Source: Amycolatopsis camponoti (GTDB lineage Bacteria; Actinomycetota; Actinomycetes; Mycobacteriales; Pseudonocardiaceae). Taken from it: a DNA stretch of 64,000 nucleotides. The translations under genes and the position numbers were made by a program. Of this stretch, positions 51,945 to 59,312 are shown piece after piece. The notes under the pieces are model-generated. The model was given only the letters and a program-made list of their open reading frames with translations, searched no databases and was not told the origin of the DNA. The stretch lies in the NCBI RefSeq assembly GCF_902497555.1, contig NZ_CABVGP010000002.1:570501-634500 (forward strand), in the 5' to 3' direction. Position 1 is the stretch's first letter. Every line of letters begins with the position of its first letter.

Positions 51945-52325
51945 ATGCCGGAGAAGAAGGTGCTGGTCCCGGGCCCGGACCACCCGATCACCGTCGAGCC
52001 GACCAAGGCGCGCGTGGTGGTCAAGGCGGGCGGGCGCGTGGTGGCCGACAGCCGCAACGCGCTGACGCTGCAGGAGTCGAACTACCCGGCGGCGCAGTAC
52101 ATCCCGCGGGCGGACGTCGACTTCAGCCTGCTGGAGCGGACCGACCACGAGACGTACTGCCCGTACAAGGGCGACAGCAACTACTACAGCCTGAACGCCG
52201 GTGACGTGAAGGCCGAAAACGCGATCTGGACGTACGAGAAGCCGTACGACGCGGTCGCGGCGATCAAGGACCACGTCGCGTTCTACCCGAACGTCGTGGA
52301 CTCGATCGAGCTGATCGAGGACTGA
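51945..52325 (+). CDS. DUF427 domain protein
   Basis: A 126-aa all-beta protein. RVVADSRNALTLQESNYPAA and the conserved YCPYKGDSNYYSL near residue 72 are diagnostic of DUF427, a common actinobacterial family of unknown function. The ATG at 51945 is preferred because GAGGAG lies 5 bases upstream; the start 39 bases earlier lacks it. It directly precedes the LysR gene, with only one base between the two. Confidence 0.88.
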   Translation: MPEKKVLVPGPDHPITVEPTKARVVVKAGGRVVADSRNALTLQESNYPAAQYIPRADVDFSLLERTDHETYCPYKGDSNYYSLNAGDVKAENAIWTYEKPYDAVAAIKDHVAFYPNVVDSIELIED

Positions 52326-52326
52326 G

Positions 52327-53172
52327 CTGGACCTCGACCTGCTGAGGACGTTCCTGGCCGTTCACCGGGCAGGATCGCTGACCGGCGCGGCGCCGTCGCT
52401 GGGGTTGTCCCAGCCGACGGTGACCGCGCAGGTCAAGGCCCTCGAAGAGCAGCTCGGCCGGCAGCTGTTCGTCCGGCGCGCCCGCGGCGTGACCCCGACC
52501 CCGGCGGCCGACGAACTGGCCGCCCGGATCGCCCCGCACGTCGACGCGCTTTCTTCCGTGACCTTCGGCGAGGCCGACCCCTTCACCGCGCCGGTGCACC
52601 TGGCCGGCCCGGCGGAGCTGATGACGCTGCGAGTGCTGCCCGCGTTGACCGGCCTGGTCACGTCCGGGCTGAAGCTGCGGGTGACGTTCGGCCTGGCCGA
52701 CGACCTGCTCACGGGTCTCTCGCAACGCCGGTTCGACCTGGTGGTCTCCACGATCCGGCCCCGTGGCCGCGGTCTCACGGCGACCCCGCTGACCGACGAG
52801 GAGTTCGTCCTGGTCGGCCCCCGCGGGTTTTCCGGCGACCCTCGCACCGCACCGCTGGTGGCGTACGCCGAGGACCTGCCGATCATCCGCCGCTACTGGC
52901 GTTCGGTGTTCGGCACCCGGCCACCTTCGGGGCCTTCGGTCGTGGTTCCGGACCTGCGCGGGGTGCTGACGTGCGTGCTGGCCGGATACGGCGTCAGCGT
53001 GCTCCCGCGGTACCTGTGCGCGGCCGAGCTGGCTTCCGGCTCGCTGATCGCCCTGCTCGACCCGGAGGAGCCGCCGATCAACACGCTCTTCGCGGTCACG
53101 CGGACCGAGCCGTGCCAGGCGGGGCCCGCGGCCGTGCGGGACGCACTGCTCGCGGACGCCGCCCGCTGGTGA
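52327..53172 (+). CDS. LysR-family regulator, apparent CTG start
   Basis: A 281-aa LysR regulator. LDLDLLRTFLAVHRAGSLTG at the very start is the canonical beginning of the LysR helix-turn-helix, followed by LSQPTVTAQVKALEEQLGRQ. The only codon able to start there is CTG at 52327, with GAGG 6 bases before it; a stop (52312) lies upstream in frame with no ATG, GTG or TTG between. The TTG at 52405 would delete half of the DNA-binding helix. The ligand domain covers about 85-281. Its last 56 bases are duplicated beyond the next gene (54001-54056). Confidence 0.8.
   Translation: MDLDLLRTFLAVHRAGSLTGAAPSLGLSQPTVTAQVKALEEQLGRQLFVRRARGVTPTPAADELAARIAPHVDALSSVTFGEADPFTAPVHLAGPAELMTLRVLPALTGLVTSGLKLRVTFGLADDLLTGLSQRRFDLVVSTIRPRGRGLTATPLTDEEFVLVGPRGFSGDPRTAPLVAYAEDLPIIRRYWRSVFGTRPPSGPSVVVPDLRGVLTCVLAGYGVSVLPRYLCAAELASGSLIALLDPEEPPINTLFAVTRTEPCQAGPAAVRDALLADAARW
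53115..53170. repeat. 56-bp direct repeat, copy 1, in the LysR 3' end
   Basis: It begins CCAGGCGGGGCCCGCGGCCG and ends GCCGCCCGCTGGT, just before the LysR stop. It differs from copy 2 (54001-54056) at two positions, 53128 and 53166. The copies are 886 bases apart and enclose the TRADD-N-associated membrane gene. Confidence 0.9.
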
Positions 53173-53184
53173 ACCGGATCCCGC

Positions 53185-53937
53185 TCACGGCTCGACCGTG
53201 CGAGAACCGGCGTTCGCCAGCTCAAGTGCGACGTCGGCGAGCAGTTTGTCGCGTAGCTCCTGGCTCGAGACACGGTCGATCAGATCGATGGCGACGGCCC
53301 GCCCTTGGTCCGACCACATGTCCTTCTGCAGGCTGGACGTCTGCTTCTCCATGTGGGCGAGTGCCTTGTTGGCTTGGCGATGGAACAAAATGCCCACCGC
53401 GTTGGTGACGACTCCGGAAGCGCTCACGATCAGGGAGATCTGCACGCCGTTCCCGAGCACTTCGCTCGTACCGGAAACGACGGCGAGCAGGACTCCGATC
53501 ACGATGACCGACATGCCGAGCCAGGACGACCTGCGGCTGCTCGCGGAGCTGCTGCGCGCCTCGACCAGGCCATGCGCGTAGTACTCGATGAGCAACGTGG
53601 TGAATCGGACATCCTGGGGAACGGTCGCGGCAAGGGTCGAGTCGGAGCTTGTGAGCAGCCGCAGCCGTTCGCGTTCGTAGTTCACCGCCTTCGCATGGTT
53701 CTCTTCGGCGGTGAGCATCGGCTTCATGGTGACGACGAGGCTCCCGATGGCCAGGACAAGACTGGCGCAGGCAACGGACACGGAGATTTGTTTCCCGAAG
53801 TCCGACGTGGTTTTGAAGATGTAGGTGGCGCACGCCGCGACGACTCCGGCGGTCACCGCCGCGGCGATGACGCGGGCCAACGGGGGCAACCGCCGGCCGG
53901 GACGTTCGTCGGGCAAGCCAGGGGACGCGGTGGGCAT
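53185..53937 (-). CDS. TRADD-N-associated membrane domain protein
   Basis: A 250-aa membrane protein. Two transmembrane helices near residues 27-75 (VIAAAVTAGVVAACATYIF and ISVSVACASLVLAIGSLVVT) are followed by an amphipathic cytoplasmic part with LLIEYYAHGLVEARSSSASS. A further hydrophobic pair follows (WLGMSVIVIGVLLAVVSGTS and VQISLIVSASGVVTNAVGIL), then a helical tail LAHMEKQTSSLQKDM. This order matches the TRADD-N-associated transmembrane domain of proposed bacterial immune and cell-death proteins. No adapter partner lies beside it. It is inserted between LysR and chitinase genes and flanked by direct repeats. Confidence 0.7.
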   Translation of the reverse strand: MPTASPGLPDERPGRRLPPLARVIAAAVTAGVVAACATYIFKTTSDFGKQISVSVACASLVLAIGSLVVTMKPMLTAEENHAKAVNYERERLRLLTSSDSTLAATVPQDVRFTTLLIEYYAHGLVEARSSSASSRRSSWLGMSVIVIGVLLAVVSGTSEVLGNGVQISLIVSASGVVTNAVGILFHRQANKALAHMEKQTSSLQKDMWSDQGRAVAIDLIDRVSSQELRDKLLADVALELANAGSRTVEP

Positions 53938-54000
53938 GGTCCAGTAGTCGAGCCGCGGCGGGGGCGCGTTACCGGCCACCACCGCAGGCTGGAACCCCGA

Positions 54001-54056
54001 CCAGGCGGGGCCCACGGCCGTGCGGGACGCACTGCTCGCGGACGCCGCCCGGTGGT
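54001..54056. repeat. 56-bp direct repeat, copy 2, beyond the membrane gene
   Basis: It matches 54 of 56 bases of the LysR 3' end and still reads as QAGPTAVRDALLADAARW, but continues into other sequence instead of a stop. It ends 3 bases before the chitinase stop region. It is probably the displaced original gene end or a duplicated target. Confidence 0.88.
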
Positions 54057-54059
54057 ACG

Positions 54060-55025
54060 TCAGCCCGTGTAACCGGCGAAGATCTTCGCGAACTCGTACT
54101 TCGACTGCGGCACGTTGGTGCACTTGTAGAGCGCGCCGGTGCACGCGTTGGCGTCGCGGCCGGCCTCCCAGAACGACAGCATGCCCAGGTGGACGGTCTT
54201 CGCGAACGCCACCAGCGCCTTCGCGTCCTTCTGGTAGAAGATCTCGTTCTGCGAGTCGTTGACGCCGATCATCGGGGTCACGCCGACCTTCTTCCACGCC
54301 GCCGCGTCGCTGAGCCCGAAGATGGACTTCAGCTGCGCCTGGGTGGCCTTCGCCGCGGAAATCGCTTTCGCGCCTTGGTCTCCCGCGCCCTGGTAGTAGT
54401 CCATCGCCATGATGTTGACCATGTCGAGGGTGACGCCCGCGTTCTTGGCCGCGTTGACGACGTTGACGCCGTTCGCGTCGAGTCCGTTCGGCAGGACCGG
54501 CAGCGTCAGCGAGATCTTCAGGCCCGGGTTGTTGTTCTGGAGGGTTTTGAGGGCTTGAGAGCGGCGGGCGATCGACGCCGGGTCCGCGACGGCCGCGCCC
54601 TCGATGTCGAAGTCGGCGTACTTCAGGCCGTACGCCTTGACGACGGCGTCGTACTCGGCGGCGACCTGCGCGGAGGTGCTGCACGCCTGGGCCAGCTCGA
54701 TGCCGGACGCGCCGCCGAAGGAGATCTTGACGTCACCGCCGGCGTTGCGGATCTTGGTGATTTCGTCCTTCTGCCAGGCGGTGCGCGGGTCGTAGGCGCC
54801 GAACCAGCTGGCCTTGCAGCCGTAGGAGTTGACGAAGGCGAGTGTGAAGCCCTTGACGCCGCTGGCAGCGGACATCGCCGAGAGACTGGGGGTGGGCCAG
54901 GCACCCATGTCGACGTAGGGCCCGACGGGGATCGGCGACCCGGCGGCGGCTTCGGCGGGAGCGCCGAGCCCGGTGCTCACGAGCGCGAGGCCGGCCAGCC
55001 CGGCCAGCAGGGAACGGAGACGCAT
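54060..55025 (-). CDS. Secreted GH18 chitinase
   Basis: A 321-aa exported enzyme. The signal peptide ends APAEAAA near residue 27. The TIM-barrel catalytic strand YGLKYADFDIEGAAV near residue 140 carries the DxDxE motif with the acid Glu. VKISFGGASG near 98 and MAMDYYQGAG near 213 are other conserved GH18 strands. There is no chitin-binding module. GGAGG precedes the ATG. Two DasR-type palindromes lie upstream at 55075-55106, so control by the N-acetylglucosamine regulator is likely. Confidence 0.88.
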   Translation of the reverse strand: MRLRSLLAGLAGLALVSTGLGAPAEAAAGSPIPVGPYVDMGAWPTPSLSAMSAASGVKGFTLAFVNSYGCKASWFGAYDPRTAWQKDEITKIRNAGGDVKISFGGASGIELAQACSTSAQVAAEYDAVVKAYGLKYADFDIEGAAVADPASIARRSQALKTLQNNNPGLKISLTLPVLPNGLDANGVNVVNAAKNAGVTLDMVNIMAMDYYQGAGDQGAKAISAAKATQAQLKSIFGLSDAAAWKKVGVTPMIGVNDSQNEIFYQKDAKALVAFAKTVHLGMLSFWEAGRDANACTGALYKCTNVPQSKYEFAKIFAGYTG

Positions 55026-55074
55026 GGTGGAACCTCCACGACGACGAGCGCGGCGGCGGGGATTTCCGGACTTA

Positions 55075-55106
55075 ATTGGTATAGACCATTAATGTGGTCC
55101 GGACCA
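55075..55106 (-). promoter_or_regulatory. Two DasR-like (dre) palindromes before the chitinase gene
   Basis: TGGTATAGACCA (55077-55088) and TGGTCCGGACCA (55095-55106) are palindromes of the dre type (consensus TGGTCTAGACCA), 18 bases apart centre to centre. The first sits within ATTGGTATAGACCATT. Streptomyces chitinase promoters carry similar paired sites. Confidence 0.72.
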
Positions 55107-55160
55107 TAGGCTGAACGGGCTACCCTCGTGACCGGCGGTGACGGACGGCCTAGGATTCCG

Positions 55161-55682
55161 ATGGTGCTGATCACCACGGAACGGCTCACACTCCACTCGT
55201 GGGCCGAGGAGTACTTCGACGAGCTGTTCGCGCTGGCCCAGATTCCGGAGACGGTCCGGTATGTCGGAACCGGCGAGCCGTGGACCCCCGAGTACACCCG
55301 GGCCAAGCACCAGGCCACGCTCGCCCACTGGGCGACGCACGAATTCGGCTGGTTCGCGGTGTCCGCTGCCCCGGGCTCGTTCGATGGAGTGGTATCGCTG
55401 GTCCACCGCAGCCCCACGGAGTCCGGCTTGGGGTTGCCGGCGGTGGAGATGGGCTGGTGGATAGCACCATCGGGCTGGGGCCGTGGTTACGCAACCGAGG
55501 CGACGACGGCGGCCCGCGAATTCGTCTTTTCATCAGGTTTCACGGATCGTCTGCTGGCGGTGTACGAGCCGGCGAACAAGGCATCGGCGCGGGTGGTGGA
55601 GAAGCTGGGCTTCACCCCGCACAGCCGGTTCACGCTGGAGGGAAGGGTCGAGCAGCGGGCAGTCTTGGATCGCCCGCACTGA
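55161..55682 (+). CDS. GNAT-family N-acetyltransferase, RimJ-like
   Basis: A 173-aa acetyltransferase. LITTERLTLHSWAEEYFDEL is the typical RimJ/RimL-like beginning. The acetyl-CoA loop is MGWWIAPSGWGRGYATEATT near residue 100, with the Q/RxxGxG/A pattern, and LLAVYEPANKASARVVEKLG follows. Probable role: acetylation of a small molecule or protein N-terminus. Start at the ATG at 55161; a GTG upstream is unlikely. Confidence 0.85.
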   Translation: MVLITTERLTLHSWAEEYFDELFALAQIPETVRYVGTGEPWTPEYTRAKHQATLAHWATHEFGWFAVSAAPGSFDGVVSLVHRSPTESGLGLPAVEMGWWIAPSGWGRGYATEATTAAREFVFSSGFTDRLLAVYEPANKASARVVEKLGFTPHSRFTLEGRVEQRAVLDRPH

Positions 55683-55704
55683 CCTGTCCCCAGGCCGGCC
55701 CGAA

Positions 55705-55800
55705 TGTGGACAACTCGAGCGCTTGCCGCGCGATCCGGCGGTTTCGACCCACCCCACCGATAGACTGGACTCGGGGACGCCCCCCAGGGAAGGGCGGGGG
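55705..55800. repeat. Intergenic repeat element copy B
   Basis: TGTGGACAAC (55705-55714), then 56 bases from its start TAGACTGGACTCGGGGACGC and CCCCCAGGGA. The layout and spacing equal copy A at 434-530. Only one DnaA-box-like site is present here. It lies in the gap between the GNAT gene and the monooxygenase gene. Confidence 0.6.
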
Positions 55801-55804
55801 CCGC

Positions 55805-55875
55805 GGTGGTGCCGATCCGGCGGTGCACAGCCTCCGCGAGGCCCTCGTCGCCCCGGACCGTTGCCCGGGATCAGG
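55805..55875 (-). pseudogene. Fragment duplicating the monooxygenase C-terminus
   Basis: CACAGCCTCCGCGAGGCCCT (55826 on) matches 55948-55975 inside the neighbouring monooxygenase with one mismatch over 28 bases. In the minus frame both give GDEGLAEAV followed by R and GT. It may be the relic of a second monooxygenase copy or a short tandem duplication. Confidence 0.5.
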
Positions 55876-55881
55876 GCACAG

Positions 55882-57348
55882 TCACTCGCCGCCGGCCGGC
55901 AGACCGCTGGAGACCGCCGGAACGGGGTTGGTTCCCACCCAACGGCGCACAGCCTCCGCGAGCCCCTCGTCGCCCGCCCCCGGTGTGCCCACCCAAGCCG
56001 CGTGCCCGTCCGGCCGCAGCAGCACCGCGTCGATGTCCGAAGTGGACGGACTCGAAGCCGCGACCACCTCCACCGCCGACGACCAAGCGCCAAAAACGCC
56101 CGTCAAATCCAGCAAAACCGCCCGCCCCGGGTGCAGCAACGCGGCCAAGTGCGTCTCGGTCGCACCCACGACGAGCGGCACATCCGGCGCCAATCGCCCC
56201 AGCCACGGATGCCCGCCCGGCTCGTAACGCGCGTCCAACCCGGTGATGATCTCCGCCAAAGCCCGGTTCCCCGCCGGGTGCGCCGCGACCCGCCGCATCA
56301 GGTCGGCGAGCGGTTCGTCCGGAGCCTCGTCCAACGCCACCTGCGCCCGCGTGTTCGCCAGGATCCGCTCGCCCGCCGTGTGGCGCTCGGCGTGGTACGT
56401 GTCCAGCAACCCCTCCGGCGCCGTCCCGCGCACCGTCGCCGCGAGCTTCCAGCCCAGGTTGAACGCGTCGTCCAAAGCCACGTTCACCCCGATCGCCCCG
56501 GCCGGCGGGTGGATGTGCGCCGCGTCGCCCGCCAGCAGGACCCGGCCTTCGCGGTAGTGCGTCGCCAGGCGGGCCGCGTCGCCGAAACGCGTCAGCCAAC
56601 GCGGTGAACGAAGCTCCACGTGCCGGCCGAGCACCGCGTCCACCTGGGCTTGGAGCCGCTCGAGCGTCACCGGCGCGTACTTGTCGGCCGGTGGGTCATC
56701 CTCGCGCACCACGACCCGGACGTACCCCGGCCGCGGGATGACGAACACCGTGCGGCCGTCCGGGCCGGCCGAAACCCCGTACGGCAGCTCGCATTCGACG
56801 TCGCCGAGCAGCGCGTACCAGCGCGCGTCGACACCCGGGAAGCCGATCCCGGCCTGCTTGCGGACCTCGCTGCGCCCGCCGTCGCACCCCACCAGGAAGC
56901 GCGCGGTGATCGTCCGGCCGAATCGTCCATTGTGGACTACTGTGGAAACGCTTTCCGGGGACTGCGTGAACGACCGCAGCTCGTGACCCCGCAGGATGTC
57001 GACGCCGAGGTCGGCGGCCCACTCCTCCAGGACCTCCTCGACGCGGGTCTGCGGGATCCCCAGCGAGAACGGGTGATCGGTCGCCGCGTCGGTGAGCTGC
57101 AGTGGCCCGGGCAGGCCGGTGACCGGCGCGTGTGGCACCCGATGGCCCTCGGCGACCAGGCCCGCGGCCAGCCCGCGGCGGGCCAGCAGGTCCAGTGAGC
57201 GCGAGTTGAGGTTGAAGCCGCGGCAGTACGGCGGCCGTACGGGATGGCGTTCGACGATCGTGGTGCGGACGCCGCCCAACGCGAGCTCCGCGGCCAGGAG
57301 CAAGCCGGCCGGGCCGGCGCCGGCGACGAGCACATCGGTCTCGAGCAC
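55882..57348 (-). CDS. FAD-dependent aromatic monooxygenase
   Basis: A 488-aa class A flavoprotein hydroxylase. The N-terminal Rossmann motif is VLVAGAGPAGLLLAAELALG. The DG motif is RFLVGCDGGRSEVRKQAGIG near residue 155, and GRVLLAGDAAHIHPPAGAIG near 270 is the second FAD motif. The C-terminal thioredoxin-like domain (about 375-488) places it with polyketide-modifying and resistance hydroxylases such as RdmE/Rox-type enzymes. It follows the PadR gene by 9 bases and is probably controlled by it. Substrate unknown. Confidence 0.85.
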   Translation of the reverse strand: MLETDVLVAGAGPAGLLLAAELALGGVRTTIVERHPVRPPYCRGFNLNSRSLDLLARRGLAAGLVAEGHRVPHAPVTGLPGPLQLTDAATDHPFSLGIPQTRVEEVLEEWAADLGVDILRGHELRSFTQSPESVSTVVHNGRFGRTITARFLVGCDGGRSEVRKQAGIGFPGVDARWYALLGDVECELPYGVSAGPDGRTVFVIPRPGYVRVVVREDDPPADKYAPVTLERLQAQVDAVLGRHVELRSPRWLTRFGDAARLATHYREGRVLLAGDAAHIHPPAGAIGVNVALDDAFNLGWKLAATVRGTAPEGLLDTYHAERHTAGERILANTRAQVALDEAPDEPLADLMRRVAAHPAGNRALAEIITGLDARYEPGGHPWLGRLAPDVPLVVGATETHLAALLHPGRAVLLDLTGVFGAWSSAVEVVAASSPSTSDIDAVLLRPDGHAAWVGTPGAGDEGLAEAVRRWVGTNPVPAVSSGLPAGGE

Positions 57349-57357
57349 GATTTCCCC

Positions 57358-57933
57358 TCAGGAGTGGTCGGGCCAGGGCAGGGAGCCGGAGCGGATTTCG
57401 GCGGCGGTGGCGCGGGCCCAGCCGAGCTCGGCCTGCCACGCGTGCCGGACGAACTCGACCTCGATCATGAACAGCCTCGGCGCGCCCTGGCCGACGGTCT
57501 CGTCGAGGGCCTTGTTCGCGCCGTCGATGCGGTCGGCGAGGTGACGCGCGCGTTCCTCCAGCGCGGCGGCGGCGCGCTCCGGGCCGAGCGCGCCGAGGTA
57601 GCTCACCGCCGCGACGAACTTCGGGTACTCCGCGACCGGCTCGCGGACGAGTTCGTCGAGCCACGCGATGAACTCCTGGCGGCCGAGTTCGGTGTGCGCG
57701 TAGACGGTCCGCTCCGGCCGGTTGCCCTCCCGGACCGTCTCGACGGGCTCGATCCAGCGGTGCTTCGCCAGCGACTCCACGGTGTCGTAGAGCGAGCCGG
57801 GGTTGATCTTGAAGCTGCTGTCCTTGAAGCGTTCGCGCAGCGTGGACGCCATTTCGTACGGGTGCATCGGCCGTTCCAGCAGCAGGCCGAGCAACGCCAG
57901 CGCGAGGGTGTTGCGGATCTTGCGAGGTGGCAC
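57358..57933 (-). CDS. PadR-family transcriptional regulator
   Basis: A 191-aa regulator. ALALLGLLLERPMHPYEMAS and INPGSLYDTVESLAKHRWIE form the PadR winged helix, followed by a helical Vir_act_alpha-like C-terminal domain. The GTG start at 57933 lies 15 bases from a palindrome (57949-57962) that is probably its operator. It is the first gene of a unit with the monooxygenase, a common arrangement in which the regulator senses the hydroxylase substrate. Confidence 0.85.
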   Translation of the reverse strand: MPPRKIRNTLALALLGLLLERPMHPYEMASTLRERFKDSSFKINPGSLYDTVESLAKHRWIEPVETVREGNRPERTVYAHTELGRQEFIAWLDELVREPVAEYPKFVAAVSYLGALGPERAAAALEERARHLADRIDGANKALDETVGQGAPRLFMIEVEFVRHAWQAELGWARATAAEIRSGSLPWPDHS

Positions 57934-57948
57934 TAGTCGCTCCCTATC

Positions 57949-57962
57949 AGTCGGAACCGACT
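57949..57962. promoter_or_regulatory. Probable PadR operator
   Basis: AGTCGGAACCGACT has perfect 6-bp arms around a 2-base centre, and TATAGT follows on the minus strand, suggesting overlap with a -10 element. It lies just before the PadR gene. Confidence 0.58.
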
Positions 57963-57974
57963 ATATGACGGCCG

Positions 57975-58403
57975 TCAAGTCAGGTTGCCGACGCAGGTGT
58001 GCAGCAGGTCCGCCAGGTAGCGCCGCTGATCCGCCGACAGGTCGCCGAGCATCTCTTCTTCGACCCGCGTGATCAGCTCTTCGGCGGCGCGCAGCTTCGT
58101 GCGGCCGGACGTCGTCAGTGCCACCGGTCGCGCCCGGCCCGTGCTCGCCTGCTCGGCCACGGTGACCAGTCCCGCCGACCGCAGTCCGCCCAGGACGTCC
58201 CGCAGCGACTGCCGGGTGACGAACGTGATCCGCGCCAGTTCGGCCGACGACGCGCCCGGGTGGTCGTCGAGCGCGCGCAGCACGGCGTACTGCGACATCG
58301 ACAGCTCCAGTGGCCGCAGCCGGTCCGTGCAGGCCTGGTTGAGCGCCTGCTGGGCGCGTTTGATCAGGTAACCGGGTCGATCGCCGGTCCGGGATTGACT
58401 CAT
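57975..58403 (-). CDS. MarR-family transcriptional regulator
   Basis: A 142-aa winged-helix regulator. LSMSQYAVLRALDDHPGASS, then ELARITFVTRQSLRDVLGGL and the wing AEQASTGRARPVALTTSG. The ATG at 58403 is preferred to the start 18 bases earlier; a weak AAGG lies 8 bases upstream. The preceding 11-bp inverted repeat (58407-58444) is a candidate operator. It is in the same direction as the PadR unit but separated from it by a promoter region. Confidence 0.82.
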   Translation of the reverse strand: MSQSRTGDRPGYLIKRAQQALNQACTDRLRPLELSMSQYAVLRALDDHPGASSAELARITFVTRQSLRDVLGGLRSAGLVTVAEQASTGRARPVALTTSGRTKLRAAEELITRVEEEMLGDLSADQRRYLADLLHTCVGNLT

Positions 58404-58406
58404 GAC

Positions 58407-58444
58407 AGGAACCTTACACATCCTGCTGCTTGGGTAAGGATCCT
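58407..58444. promoter_or_regulatory. Inverted repeat before the MarR gene
   Basis: AGGAACCTTAC (58407-58417) and GTAAGGATCCT (58434-58444) pair at 10 of 11 positions with a 16-base spacer. Position and symmetry fit an autoregulatory operator. Confidence 0.5.
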
Positions 58445-58499
58445 GACATCGCGGCGGACTCGCGTCGATACCGCCATCAACGCGACCGTCGCCGGGCCC

Positions 58500-59270
58500 T
58501 CAGAACTTCGTGTTCTCCCGCCAGTGCCGGAACAGTCCCGCGTCGCCGGAAATCGTCAACCGCGGGTCGTCCGCGGCGATGCGCCCGGTCAGCGCGAGGA
58601 GCAGGTCGGCGGCGCGGCCCGCGACAACGACGTCGGCGTCGGCCTGCTCGAGACTCACCTCGACGCCCGACGGTGTCCGCCGGGCGAGCCAGGCCAGATC
58701 CGGTGCGGTGGCCCGGAACAGCAGGGTCTCGCCGGTGCCGCGCAGCGACGTCCGGTCCAGCGCCGGGTGCTCCAGCTTCGAGAAGACAGCCACCAGGTCG
58801 AGGCCTTCGGCGATCCCGTCCGCGGCCAGATCGCCGTCGACTTCGTACGGTTCGCCGGTCGCGAACGCGGCGTCCGCGCGGTGCACGACGGTCTCGTGGG
58901 TGAGCCGGCGCGTCCAGAAACCGGCGCGGCGATCGGGCGTCCAGGTCGACGTCGGCGTCTCGGGGCCGACGTCGGTCACCGCCTCGACGAGCCGCTCCGC
59001 GCCGTCGACGAGCCAGTCGCCGAGAGCGTCGAAGCCCGGTGGGTCGTCGACGGTGACGGCGTCGAACGGCACGTACTCCGTGGGCCGGCTCGCGATGATC
59101 GCGGCCGACTTGTGGTAGGCCAGCCCGACGTGGCAGGTCAGGTCACGCAGGGTCCATTCGGGACAGGTCGGGACGCGCACCTCCGGGCCCGCGCCCTCGA
59201 TCGCCATCCCGAACAGCTCCGCCTCGGCGATGAGCGCCTCGGCCAGCCGGTCGTGGCTCAAGGATTTCAC
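58500..59270 (-). CDS. Maleylpyruvate isomerase-family mycothiol-dependent protein
   Basis: A 256-aa protein with a DinB-like four-helix N-domain. VRVPTCPEWTLRDLTCHVG near residue 33 and WTRRLTHETVVHRADAAFA near 120 hold the metal-binding His/Glu residues. The C-terminal MDMPI_C domain (about 155-256) follows. This is the mycothiol-dependent maleylpyruvate isomerase family, common in mycothiol-producing actinobacteria, where most members have unknown substrates. It stands as a single gene ahead of the MarR gene on the same strand. Confidence 0.85.
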   Translation of the reverse strand: MKSLSHDRLAEALIAEAELFGMAIEGAGPEVRVPTCPEWTLRDLTCHVGLAYHKSAAIIASRPTEYVPFDAVTVDDPPGFDALGDWLVDGAERLVEAVTDVGPETPTSTWTPDRRAGFWTRRLTHETVVHRADAAFATGEPYEVDGDLAADGIAEGLDLVAVFSKLEHPALDRTSLRGTGETLLFRATAPDLAWLARRTPSGVEVSLEQADADVVVAGRAADLLLALTGRIAADDPRLTISGDAGLFRHWRENTKF

Positions 59271-59312
59271 CCGGCCACCGTAGTGGGAATCGAGGCCGCC
59301 GTGGGAGGGTTT

